From Microplitis mediator (taxonomy: Eukaryota; Arthropoda; Insecta; Hymenoptera; Braconidae): DNA of 64,000 nucleotides. Both the position numbers and the translations under genes were made by a program. Positions 47,701 through 62,200 of the stretch are shown one piece after another. The stretch covers positions 10,514,104 to 10,578,103 of the forward strand of contig NC_079976.1 of NCBI RefSeq assembly GCF_029852145.1, read 5' to 3'. The notes beneath the pieces are model-generated. The model did not search any database. It was not told the DNA's origin and was given only the letters and a program-made list of their open reading frames with translations. Position 1 is the stretch's first letter, and each line of letters begins with the position of its first letter.

Positions 47701-50700
47701 TTCAACAGCAAGTTAAAAACGAAATATACACCGTAAAAAATCGGGATTGAAATCGAACTTTATTTAAATCCGAATACACTTCGTTACTCAGAGTGTCGGA
47801 GTTTTTAAAAAAAATCACTCCGCATACGGAGTAAATAGGAAGTTTGTTTTTTCAGCGGAGTGGTCTGGATTTTATTTGAATCAGCATTAATTCCCATTTG
47901 GAGTTTTAGTATTAAAATAAACTCCTCTTCGGAATAAACTTTACTCCGAGGAGATTAAATAAATAAATAGTCATCCGCTCCATATTCACTCCGGATTTAA
48001 TCTGCAAATTTTTTTAGTGTCTTGCTGTGAGTGCTCATTCTACAGTAACTTTTACAATTTCTCAAAAAATTTAATTGACAAAAAAAGTACCAATTTTTAA
48101 TTTTTTAAAAAATTCAATGTTTAAAATTTTCAAAATTTTTATCATCCAACTATATTGATGTGAGTATTCGTTTCACAACAATTTACACGATTTCTCCAAT
48201 AATTCAATTCATACAAAGGAATATAAATTAAAAATTTTTTTTAAATATTTAATATTTTTTTTAATTTCCAATTCAAATATTTTGATGTGGGAATCAGATA
48301 GTCTACCCAAGAATTAACAATCCCCATCAATATCTCTTTCTCAACAGCAAAAAATATCCAATCTCTCCTACTAGCCTCCGCGAATCTTTAATTACCCACA
48401 AAAAATCATTACTCCGTAATCCCTAATAAAAATCCGCGTAATAAAGACTAAAACCATAACTCATAATCGTCGATTTTCTCTAAAAAGAAAAAAACTACTC
48501 GTCATATTCTCGATAAATTCCAGCAGTCTAAAAAAAAAAAAAAATCAAATGTAAACAAACGTTAATCTCTTCTGTCTGGGAAGAATTTTTCTCTCAATCA
48601 TTCTTTCGACTTTGCTAGCTTCTCACTTAAAATATCCTATTGTCAGCATTTATACATATATACTTTTTAATATAATATATGTATAATACATATATTTTAG
48701 TCGTCATATATATACGAAAAATAAACGTGTAAGAGTAAAAGAAATTTACTATACCGTACTTAAGTTTTTGTCCAAGTCGATGGCATTTTGTCGTAGTCAG
48801 CTAACGAAAGAGATATGACGGACATTTATTTTCATGGGTGTCTCTTACAATATAATTTTATTTAATTTAATTAAACTAAATAAATCTTAGACCCTTGCAA
48901 CCTCCTTATTTTAACTTACACTTAATTTTTCAACATAATTTCATTTTTTTACCAACTCAATTAAAGTGTTTTATTAACTTTTTTTTTTTTTTTAAATAAA
49001 ATTTAACTAAAATGTACTATAATCTATTTAGTGATTTCAAATTATTTGAGTAAGTGTTTTATATTATTTTTTATCAAAATTACTTTTTTTTTTTTTAAAT
49101 AAAAATATGACACGGGAATTATTTTACTGTAAAAAAAAACCATGACATATTATCTGTAATTTAAGTATATAAAGTATATAAACATATATGTTTTTTTTTT
49201 ATCAGATGTATAGATAAAATAATAAAAATATTATTTATTATTTAAAAAAAAAAAATAATTTGCTAGGTGTGTATTGGTAGAACACGCAGTATTGATTAAT
49301 TTAGTTCACGTTTCTACTCACGCATGCGTGTATTCTAGATGTTTCAATAATATAGATATATATATATACATATTTTTTTATCTATTTTATTTAAATTATT
49401 ATAATTGTTAGTAATATGAAGTATTGTTATATATATGATAGAGTAATTATACATTTAAAACTAGTTGAATGTTAAGTGTGAGAGCTGTCGCGAAGACAAA
49501 GACGCAGTTTAATTAATGCTGAGGGTATTATTGTATGTGTTAATTTTTTTGTCCAGCATCGGGGATATCGGGAGCTTGGCTGGAGATAAACCCGATCCAG
49601 ACACCATAAAGATGTTTGTAGGTCAGGTGCCTCATGATATGGAGGAAAATGATTTGAGAACAATGTTTGAGGAATTTGGACGTGTTCACCAGATCAATGT
49701 TCTTAGAAATAAGTACACTGGCACTCATCAAGGTAATTATTATTATTATTTTCATTTTTTTTTTTAATTTTTCATTGGAGTAGAATTTTTTTTTTTTCTA
49801 ATTTAATTATTATTTTTTTTTATCCTTGGAGTAAAATTTTTGAGATAAAAAGTTTGATGGTTCTATAGAAAAATTAGAGTAGAAATTTGATTTTATTGAA
49901 AAAATATTAAAATTATTTTTTTGATTCTGGAGTAATTTTTGAGGTGTTTTTAATTTTTTAAAATAATTTAATAAAAAATAGACTGGAAATTTAATAATTG
50001 ATACTTATTTTTATATAAAGAATAACAAAATTGGTATTGAAATAATTTATTCATTAAAATGAAACTTTGGATAAAATTTAATTGAAGTTTTTAGGCTTTT
50101 TTTGCGGTAAAAAAAAAAAAATCTGGTCATTTGATAAAAGTTTGAATAGAAATTCATTTTTACTTGAAAATTATTCAAATGAGTTTTTGAGTAATTTTTT
50201 TATTCAAATTTTGTTGATTAAAAAAATTTATTTTATAAGTTTTTATGATTATTATTTACTTTACATGAAAAATATAATTTTTATAGTTTATTTCGCCGCA
50301 CAAAAACTTTAATAATATCATAAACTGATGGAAGCATTTTATTATTATTTTATTAGAAATTATATTATAAACTATTTAAAAAAAGAAATATTTTTTAACA
50401 TTTAACGATTAAATTAAATAGCTAATCAATATTTATTTACGGCAAATATTTAATTATCAATAGTTAACGAAATAATTATTTATGGTCAAAACATATTTAT
50501 ATTTATATTTATTTTTTATATTAATTTTTGTTTCCTTGGCATGTTAGAAGGCTTCATAATTCCCACATTACTCATTATATTACAATTGTACAACATAGAT
50601 ATTATTTATATAACAAGTATAATATATATACATATATATTAGGGTGGTCCTTATTTTGGACATTTCGAAATTTTTATGTTCCCACAGTTTTATGTGGTTC

Positions 50701-53700
50701 GAAATAAATAAACACAAATATCCTCCAAGTTTCAGTCTCTATCTCAACTTCAACCTGTGCCGCACAGCAATGCAAGTTTCCCATTTAAATAATATGGGGT
50801 TTTTGGCATTTAACGATTAATTTTTTATTCTGACCAAAGTAATTGTTTACAGTAAAAAACTATCGTCAAAGTGTTAAAAAAGCGTGTGTTACAATTCTGA
50901 GTGTTGAATTTTTGACACTTTTGTGTGTCAATTCAACACATAGCATTTATCTTGTTTGAACCGTCGCATTTGATTGATTTTTTAACACACAAAAATGTTA
51001 TGTTATTCGAAAGTAACACTTTTTATATGTTATTGTCAAATCAACCCACAAAATATGTTAAAAATAATGTCGACCATCATAAAAAAATTCTTGGAAAATT
51101 TTTTACTTTTAACATATACGTGTGTTACTTTTTCAACACTCACAACATGTTAAAATAACATATAAATAAGTGTAAAACGTTCGTTTTACACACGATATAT
51201 GTTGATATTGACGAATCCTTTTTTACTGTGTTCAAACAATTTGAAACTCTGTAGGCTTTATCCTTACAATAAGAGCTATTTCTTAAAATTTTTACAGATT
51301 TGTAGCTACTATATTTTCGGAGGTATAGCAAGATGAAAAAAAAAACAAAATTGTGATAGAGACCTGAAACTTGGAGGATACTTTTTTTCATTTATTTCGA
51401 ACCACATAAGCCTATAGGAGCAATTACTATAAAACAATAATAAATTGTTTTAAATAATCTTTAATGTAGTAAAATTTTATTATTAATTTTTAAAAAATGT
51501 TTTACTGTTGGCCTAAACGATCATATCAAAGCTCATAAATTTATTTTACCAGCCAATAATATACAAAAAAAGTTTTTAATCAGTTATAGATTCAAATAAT
51601 TTTCTTGGAACCATTTCAATTTGTGTGACTTAAAAAGCGCGAAATTATATTTATTATTAGGACTTAATCTAAATAATAATTTAAAATGTTTTAAGTAGAA
51701 TATACATTGTATTCTCTATTCATAATAATTATTTATTATAGCTGTTTTATTTTATCCAAATGACAAATGTTTATCCACGTGGTGTATAAACTTTATATAA
51801 ATGGGATTGATTTACTATGGTTAGTTTCTATTAAGGGATTATTAAGTTACATATATTTATTTAATTTTTGTATCCACTCCATTTTTCACCGGTCTAAGTA
51901 ATTATTTATTTAGTAATTTCCGTAAATAATTTATTTAATAACATTAATAAATTACATTTAATACAAACAAATTATTCTATCAGATGTTTTTTTTAGCATT
52001 TCATATCCACTTAAAGTAAAAAAAAAAATATCATAATTACGATTCCTGTTTTTTTTTTGGGAGTAAAAAAAAAATTCTAATTTTTAATAAAAAATTTCCA
52101 TCCATTAGTTTTCTAATTTTTTTTAGAATTTTAAATTAATAGTCACCAATAATTCTTTATATTTTTCCAAAAAAATTAATTTCCCATTTTTAAATTTCAA
52201 GTTTTCGATAGAAAGCAATTTACAATTTTTTTTTTTTTAATCAAACCCATAAAAGTAAAATTCAAATTTTCCCAAAAAAACTTTTCCATTTTTCATTTCC
52301 TTTTTTTTTTTTGACTATTTTATAAAAAATTAATTTATTAATAATTATCGTACAAAATAATTGAAACAAAGATAATTGTAACCATTAGTTTTACAAGACT
52401 GAATTACGTAATAAAAAAAAATAAATAATAAAATAACGCGGGAGTAATATTGTTGGATACTCATCAGACAAAGAGAATAAACTAAATAAGAAAAAGAATC
52501 GGGGGATGAAAAAAAAGGTTATATTAATAAAATGAAAATAAAAAAGTAAAATAAAGCTCTATATTCTCATCCAGCTTGAGCAGTAGCTCTCTCTCTATCT
52601 TTCTCTCTCTGCATATATACAGCAATAGCTTTAATATAACCTGAGTAGAGCGAATGAGGGACGGAATGAAAATTATAGAGGGTGGGAAAATAAAAGAGGG
52701 AGAAATAAGAACGAGTAAAGTTGAGATCGATGTTGAAATACTATAGTACAGGGCACAGTAGAGCAGATAAATGTACGTACAACCAACCCCTAGGACTACA
52801 GAGAGAATGAGTGAGCGAGTGAGTAAGTAAGTGAGTAAGTGAGTGAGTGAGTGAGAGAGTAAAAGAGTGAGTGAGTAAGTTGAAGGCTCAGCAGTACCTG
52901 TTAGAAAGGAACCAAGTGTAGAGCAAGTAGAGCTGGTATACTACGAGTAGAATAGAGTAGAAAGTGGATAGGAGTCGAACCTCGAATCGAGCTACACCAC
53001 CAGGCAAGCAAGCAGGCAGGCAGGAAGGCAGGCTTGGAATAGGAGCTTCAGGCTCGCTTGCAAGCTACAGCCCAGGTCCGTAGAGCTTTTCTGCTATAGC
53101 TCTGCTAGCAGAACCACTACACCGTTACCTCGACTCCAACTCAACTCCTATCCACTCGGTGCTCGGTTTATTGATCGTCTAGCCCATCCACATAACACCA
53201 AGGAAACTTTGCTATGTTAAAATAAAAAATATTTATATACATATATATATTAACAATGTTTTCATCCTTCAACCTCCGTCCGTCAATCACTACTCATTAT
53301 TATTTATTATTCAATTCAATTATTTGTTGGCATAACTTTTTTTTTTTTTTTTTTTTTTTTTTTGAAAGTAATTAATGTACTTTTTTTGTTCAGGTTGCTG
53401 TTTTGTAACGTTTTATACACGAAGAGCGGCACTAGCGGCTCAAAATGCACTTCACAATATAAAAACTTTTAACGGAGTAAGTATTGGTTTTTATTTTTAT
53501 TCAATTTTGTTATTTAGTACATTGTAATTGCGCGCTTTCGTTGTTAAGGTATACGTTTATTTTAAATTATTTAACGTTTTATTTATTAAATTGTTTTGTA
53601 AGGATATATTAAAACACTACGTTGCAATAAGAATTTAATGAGATTTTTTAATTTTTAATTTGAATAATTGTTCTAGAAAAATAAATTTCAAAATTTTTGA

Positions 53701-54679
53701 AGGTTGAAATTTAGAAAAATTACATTAAAGTGATAATTGTTAATTTTTGAATTTAAATTTTGATTGAACCATCAAAGATGGAATAAAAATGTATGAATGC
53801 AATTTAGTAGGAAATTTGATTCTCTATAAATTATTTCCTTTACATTTGTATCCCATCTTTAAAAGTTTAATCAGAATATTAATTTTAAATACTGGGTTTG
53901 TAAATTCGAAAAATAAACTTAAAAAAAAAATTGTAGTTTTGAATCATTAAACTTAAAACATAAATTTCGAGTCGTGTTAAAGATACACTAAAAATACATC
54001 AATCAAATTTTGTAAAAAATAAAACTGTGAAAATTATTCTCAAAAAGTATAAAAAATTTTTTCTTATTTTTTATTTGTAATACAAATAATTACTTGACCG
54101 ATAAAAATTTTAATTACTTTTCTTATCATATCTGCAAATTTACTTTTCTTATCATAGTTTCATATTTTATTTCCTGATAAAATTTTTTAACAATTATCAC
54201 CCTAAAATAAATCTCCCACTTCCCAAAAAAAAATTTTTTCTAAATATCAACATTTGAAACGATCCTGAAGTTAACTAACACTTGAAGATTTCCGGATTTT
54301 TTTTTTCAACAATTCAATTACAGAAAAAAATAAAACTAAGAAATGCACACATAGAAAATCTAAATAACTATAGGTGCAATTTTTTTTCTATAATTGATTG
54401 TTTTGAAAAAAATCTAAAAATCATTAAACGTCAGCTAACTTCAGAATCATTTTAATTCACAAATAATTTTCTTCCTCTTCATTTTAACTTGCCAGCGATC
54501 TCAACATCTTACTCCCTCCATAAAAAAAATGATTCATAAATCATTCTTTAAAAAATATCATCAATCTTACAATGACAAGTTACCATCAGTGTCTAATTCA
54601 AATAGCTTACTAGATTAAACGTCGAATGCCGCCACCGTATTGTCTATCGTCAATTACAAATCATACATACATACACCCA

Positions 54680-54746
<67 letters not shown>

Positions 54747-56185
54747 GCACACAACACACACACCTGAACAAAAAAAAAATCTAAAAATAATTAACACCTA
54801 TCAATTAGCCAATCACGACCTATTTAACAATACAATGTATCAAACAATATATTAACTTCCACTAAAAAATATATACATATGTATACATATATAACAAAAA
54901 AAAAATTGATTTATTTTCCAGATGCACCGGCCCATCCAAATGAAGCCCGCGGACAGTGGTCACCGTAATGGTAAGTTAACTAAATATTTACGCATGTGTA
55001 TGTGTTTTTTTTTATATTTTATATATATATATTTATAACTAACTATAAATATATAAATACGTATGTGTATGTGTATGTACATGTAATACACAAATTATTA
55101 ACAATAACAATTCAGGTAATATATTAAAAAAATATTTCCTAGTACAACAACAAAATATATATATATATATATTAGTTGTTAAGACATGCAGTGTGGAATG
55201 AAACCACGTTCTATTAATAACACTGACATTTTGTTTATTTTTGATCTATACCGAGTGCTTGTCTACTTATTTTGCTTGTCTTAACACTCGGCAATTGTCC
55301 ATTATTATTAACCAACCCACAAAAAAAAAAAAAGAAAAAAAAACAAACATATTCATAATTATTTTAAGACTGCACGATAAGCGATAACAGGTAAAGTGAT
55401 AAGATAAAAAAAAACCATAGACGTAGAATGTGTTTTTTTTTTTTTTATTTTTTTCAAATTATAATAATAATTATATCAACTACTTAATAATAATAATAGT
55501 TATTATTATTAATCCCTTAAGTCGGTATTACCGATATGTTCAATGTTACATGTTGTATGTTTTGTATTACACGCATGCTCAAGCGAAATCGATTATTCAT
55601 ATGCATTAACTATTTCAGGTAAAATTTTCAAATTTTTTTTTTTTTTTTTTCTTATAAAAAAAATATATATGTATATGTGGATGTATATATTTTTTTTGAA
55701 TATAACGCGTCTAAATGACAAATATAAAATATTGTGAGTTGGTTTTAAGACCATAAATATGTATGTTCCCTCTCTTTGTGTGCACGGTAAGAAAAATATA
55801 TTGTAGGGTGGGGGGCAAAAGTGTAAAAGAGTACAAACAGACTGACTAAACAGTTAAATACTATATATATATATATACATGTATGCACGTGTACATATGT
55901 ATATATATGTACACGTATGTAAATATATGTATATGTATACATATATATTTGTGTGTGTAAATGTATGTGTGTTTATAATAGAGTATGTAAAAAGAAAAAG
56001 AAAGAAATAAAATAAAGGTATGCGTATGATGTCGCGACGATGAACGATCCGCTCACTTGTTGAGTGTTGCGAGTCTACAAGACTACACTTAAACACTTGT
56101 GTAGTCACTACAGACATTTTCTACGTCTATTTTATTTATTTACTTTTTTTTTTTTTGTTTAAATTTTACTATTACACTTACTTAC

Positions 56186-56219
<34 letters not shown>

Positions 56220-59200
56220 AGTCGCCATCACCGGCATTTGTGTTAACTACGATAAATATTTTCGTTGCCGGTTTTAGTAAACAATTTAAAAAAAAAAAAA
56301 AATAAAGTAAAATAAAATGTATAGTAGTGCCGCAGTGATTAATAAGTAGTTAAACGATAAGACTAAGTAATTGAATTATTATTATTATTTGAAATTGAAT
56401 TCTGGATTTTTTGAATCGTCATAATTTATTACGTGTCGTCTTTTAATATTACTGTTGGCCATTGTTTTAAAAGTGAGTGTTGTTGTAATATTGTGTGCTG
56501 TGGATTACACAAGCATTACTTTAAAACATTGCACTGAGATGTAATATTTAAGTGTGAGTTGCGCAATAGATAGGAGTGAAGGATATTTGAATGTGTGATT
56601 TGTGATTTAGTTATTAATAAATAAATAAATTAAGTGAGTGAGTGAATTGTTTAAATAAGTAATTAGGATTATTAATATAATAAATGTATAAATTTATGAT
56701 AACGTTAGAGACATCAATGCCGATACTCTCGCTCTGGCACGTGGCATTAAGTCGGGGGTTCGCGATATTTAAATTTAAATAAAACCGCGATAGAGGGCGT
56801 ACGATACTTGCATAATTATATGTGTTGGTGGGTCTTGTTAATTAATTTGTTGGTTAATTACGTGAACACTGGACGTTTTTTAATTTAAGTTTGCATGTGA
56901 AAATGGCTATGAAGAGTAAAAAACAGTACGGTGGTGTTGCACATATTAGCGCTGGTACTCAGTATCCTGCTATTAATCAAACTTATTGGGCACCACAATC
57001 TCAAACTGTTCCTTATTCTCTTCCAGGTAATTATTATCATTTCAGCAAATCAAAATTTTTCTAAGGGCATGGGTGGTCGTTAAAAAAAAAAAAATTACTT
57101 TACTCCGAATGTAAAATTTTTTTTTATTTTAAATACTTTGATGTGACTGCTCATTCGAAAGGAAATTGAATAATTAATTAAAAAAAATAATTTTTTTTTT
57201 TTTCAAAAAAATTTTGGAAATTTTTTTTTTTTAAATATATTGATGTGACTATTCATTCAAAAGGAAATTTATTAAGTAATTTAAAAATCAATTTTTTTTT
57301 TTTTTTTTTATAAATTTTGAAAATTTTATTTTTACTCAAAATATATCGATGTGGGTACTCATTCAAAAGGGATTTAAATTCTCAACAAAAAAAATGATAA
57401 ATTCAAGTTGAATTATATATTTAAAAAAAAAAAAATAACTAATTGTCCAGGTAAATTAATGACAGCTTATTTATAAATAAATATTACTAAGCTATACAAT
57501 GTGTTAGTACTGATATTACTATTGATGACAAATAAAACCTATAGCCCAAGCCGAGGCCTTCAAGATTACTCCCTCCATAATTTCCCTACGTACAATCCAT
57601 ATTAGCACATATAACCAGCGAGGTATTTACGCAATTTGCATGTAATGTAAACGGTATGTCGTTGTCTCTGTATATTATTAAATAATTCATTAAAATGTTT
57701 TTTTTTTTTTTTTTTTCAAATATTTCTTATTCATTTTCTAACAGCAGAAGCAACAATAAAAAAAATAATAATAATAAAACGCGATTTATTGAAAGGTCAC
57801 GATCTAAATAAAAACTTAAGTCGATAAAAAAAAAAAAGTAATAATAATGATAACTTATTTGGTATGTAAGAAATGGTGCATCCGTCGTTTGTAAACGAGT
57901 ATGCATAGCACACACCGGAAGTATATTCTTAAAAATCCCGCACACACGCAGGATTGAATTCTTAACTTGAATACTAATTTAATATATTAATATTATACTT
58001 ATTTATATTTTTTATTTTTTTTAAATTTATTTTCATAATAATTTTTTTTATTTTTTTTAATGTTTATTGAGGCTTAAGTGGTAATAAAAAATTGATAATT
58101 AGTATAGCAAGGTGAGGTAATTATATTGGGGAATTTTTTTTGTTTTTATTGATTACAGATCGGAAGCTATTCGTTGGCATGCTGTCAAAAAAATACAGTG
58201 AAAATGATGTAAGAAATATGTTTGACGTTTATGGTGCAATTGAAGAATGCTCGGTACTGAGGGATAATAGTACTGGGCAAAGCAGAGGATGTGCCTTTGT
58301 TACATTTGCAACTAAACAGCATGCCATTAATGCTATTAAAGCACTACATCATTCGCGTACAATGGAGGTAATATTATTATTATTATTATTGTTATTATTA
58401 TTATTATTATTATTAGGGTATCATTATGGTTATTATAATGTAATTGATGGTTGAGAAAGGATTTAAATGAAATATCATTTTTTTTTTGTTATGACTTGAG
58501 AATCAAAAGATTTATTTAAATTATACGGGGGTTATTGCAAATAGTAGACTTTAAGAAATGTACCTGAAAATTGGAATGTTTTTCACGGAACAAAAATAAA
58601 AAAACAAAATGAAAGGTAAAAAATGTACTGGATTTAATTTAAAAAAAAGAAACTAAAAATATGCACATGTAGAAAATTAAAAAAACTATAAGTGCAATTT
58701 TTTGAAAAATTTTTTTTTTAATGTATCGTTTTAAAAAAATATCCAAAAATTATTAGGCGTCGGCTAATTTTAGCATCATAAAAAATTTCTGTGTAAAAAT
58801 TGACCCGAAGAACTTTGCGCCGCCGTGTAGTGTGAAATAACGGTGTAAAAATATCTCGGTGTAAATTTTTCATCCGTGTAATTTTAACACGGTGTAATCT
58901 ACTTTTTTGTACACCATTCCGGGTTACTCGTTGTAATTTTGATTAATGAGCAACAAAAGATCATTGAATATTTTTATCTACTTAATCAATAACTACATTA
59001 ATTTTATTTAGATATTGAATAGTATTTTGAAAATTTCAATATTTTTATGATTAATTTTCTTAACGTCAATTTATCAGGAATTATACATTTACACGTTTGG
59101 TGGTGTAAAAATTTTAAATTCACACCGACTAAATTTAACGCCGAATTTGGTGTAATTTTTACACCAAATTTTTAACACCGAAACATTTACACTACACCGG

Positions 59201-62200
59201 GTCCAAAAAAGTTTTCACAGTGTAGATACTAATATACCAGCCAAAAATTGCAGCCACCCTCAATGTCCCCTTTTGTCTTCTTTAAACAGTCAAATTATAT
59301 AAACATTTTTTTTTCATTTTCGTTACACGAAAAACGTTCCGATCTTTAGGTATATTTTGAGAAAGATTTTTATTTTTGGTCAGGCGAAGTTCGGTGATTA
59401 GTTTTCGAGATACTTAATTTTGAAGATGACTATTTTTAGAATCAAAAAAGTATGCATTTTTATTTGTCTTTTGAAATTAGCAAACTTTAGAGGAATTAAA
59501 ATAGGAAATTTTGACTGAATTTATTTAGAAACTCAATTTTCGAGAAACAATTCTGACTCTTGGTTCAATAGGTTTAAATTATTAGGTTTCGAAAAATCTA
59601 ATTTTTAAAATCCTTAGACTTGAAAGAAGTTATTGAAATTTCATGATTTTTAGAGGAAATTTTGATAAAAAATTTTGAATGGATTCATATTAAAAGTGAG
59701 GTTTGAGGTAAAAATTTTATTTTGATCGAATGGATTCCGATTATTAATTTTTGAGATATCGAATTTTAAAAGTAAACTTTAAGCGCCAAAAGTAAAAATT
59801 TTTATTATTTAAATTTGTTTTTTGAAAATTTACAATTTTGAAATGAATTGAGATAAAAAATTTTTAATTTCTTTAATTTTAAAGTGAGATTTTAAGCTAA
59901 TATTTTGATTTTACGTTGATTGGGTTTCGATCATTAGTGTTCGAGTTATCGAATATTAAAAATTGACGCTTTTCATAAAAACCAGAGTTGAGAATTTTTT
60001 AAAATTAATAACCTGGAATTAAAATTTATGTTTTGATTTTTCCTAAAGGATAGACTTCCGCCTTTAATTTTTATTTTTGGTTATTTGACTTTCAATTATT
60101 TGTTTCGAAGTTATAAAATTTTGAAAATAATATTTCAACGCCAAAAATCTTAATTTTTTTGATAAGTTTATCTTTAAAAATCTATAACTTCTAAATAAAT
60201 TTAGATAGAAAATTTTAACTCGATCCATTTAAAGATTAGATTTTCCTTTACAGTTTTCATGTTTAGTTTTTTGACTTCTAATAATTAGTTTTAAAAATAT
60301 TGAATTCTAATGCTGATGCTTTTTATAGAAATTTAAAAACCTAGACTAATTTCCACCTTGTTTTCAAAAATTTGTCTCGAAAACTGATTAACATAAAAAA
60401 TCATTATAAAAATTTTTTTTAAGTCCAAACAATCAGCCACAATTTTCATTTTTTATCCATGAACCTTTCTCATCAGTGCTCCAGATATTCAAAAACATAT
60501 AAAACAAAACGTTCTATTCAACAAAAGCCTTTAAAAATTATCCCCCACCCTGTCTACTTTAGCTCAATAAATTATAACCGGAAATCCGCCTTAATTATCG
60601 ATTTCTCTAAATATAAAGTTAACCTTTTGTTACACTTTTCTTCAACCCCAATAAAGATGCCAGCAACTTAATTATTTAGATAAAACTCTTCAATCCTCAG
60701 AAAATTATTTCATGATAATTTTTATTGAATTCAGTCCCTAACCGAAAATATTCAAAAACTAAAATCTCTTATATTTTCTGCTAGTATTATTTTAAATTTT
60801 TCAAAATGAATAAAAAATAAAAAATTTGATTAATTGAAGCCACCAAAATTTTTCTTGAATTTTTTGGACCCTCACCAAATTTTTTCTAGTATTCAAAATA
60901 ATTTGCACGGTCAATTTTAAAAAATTTTTTTGTACCCACTCGCAATTTTACAATTTCCCAAAACAAATTTACACGTTAAATTTAAAAAGATTAAAATATT
61001 AATAATTAATTGAAAAACAAAAAAATTACTAGGGTTGTTCATCGCCATTGGTCGTTAAATTTGCTGATACCCAAAAAGAAAAAGATCAAAAACGATTGCA
61101 ACAGTACCAAGCAAATTTATGGAACATCGCGGGTACCGTTGGTATGCCAGCGCCTCATTATTTAACGAACGTAAGTTAAAACAATCTTTCGCTGAATCAA
61201 AAATAAATAAAAAAAAAAAAAAATCAATTGATTATAGAATGATACTCATGCATTGGCATCCGCACAATTACTTCAACAGCTACAAACAACCCTGACACCG
61301 GGTGTTGGACCCTCAGCTGTAGCTTGTCCTACTGGCGCAAGCAATCCCGCAGCAATGAGCACCGTACAGCATCAACTGCTTATTCAACAGCATCTTGGAC
61401 TAAACGGTGCAGCGGCGGTAACTCCTCAGGGTGTCGCAAGTCTCCCAGAAATGACCCAGAGTCATCTCCAAGGACTAGCAACTCTGGCAACACTCGGCGG
61501 TGCCAATACTGGTGAATACATCGGAGGTAATATTTATTTATTATTAAATATACTTGATAATTATATTTATTAATAACACAATTGCCAATAGATTTTGTTT
61601 ATCTTACAGCTAATCCCGTTGGTGTTACCTCACCCATGAGTATGCAAGATCTGATGGCACTTGCATCGATGACTAATGCTGCTAATATTCAAGTACCTTC
61701 TGGCAGTAAGTTTTCTTTATTATTTGTTTATTTTATTTATTTATCTATTTACTTATTTCTAAATTAATTGATTTTTTTCTATATTGCAGCCTTGGGTGGA
61801 TTAGTTAATTCACAAGGAAGTCTTACTCAGTGTAAGTATTTTTAAATTATGTTATTGATTCAATTAAATTGAGTAAAACCGGCGCACTAAAAAAAGAATT
61901 TTTTTCGCGGGTGTAATAAAATAGATGGAAAAAATTTATAAAAATATGAAGTTATTATTTTCAAGTTTTTCACGAAGTAGAACTTTTTTTTTTCGTATGA
62001 AAAATCTGAAATTTCACAGAAGGAAAATTAATTTTTTGAGGGAAAAATTTCTCAGTGGAATTTTAAAAAATCCTGATGAAAAATCCATTTTCTTAAGCAA
62101 AATTGTGGATTTTTATTATTTTCATTTCCTTGACAAAATCGTGGAAAATTTTTAATAGAAATTAAAGATTTGATGGATGAAAAATTAAAATTTTATTAGG

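Larger units (their letters stand above)
49733..53393. other. CELF intron between the two RRM1 5' exons
   Basis: Holds the nested elements at 50642-51425 and a distinctly less AT-rich island at 52560-53170 with (GAGT)n and (CAGG)n tracts. It ends with a run of about 27 T (53337-53363) ahead of the acceptor TTGTTCAG. No coding exon was recognised. Confidence 0.55.

Noticed and set aside
49516..49767. Open frame giving a signal-peptide-like start (MLRVLLYVLIFLSS) to CELF RRM1
   Set aside because: The hydrophobic stretch is the polypyrimidine tract read as protein. The acceptor TTGTCCAG at 49549-49556 and exact phase with the 45310 donor explain the exon better.
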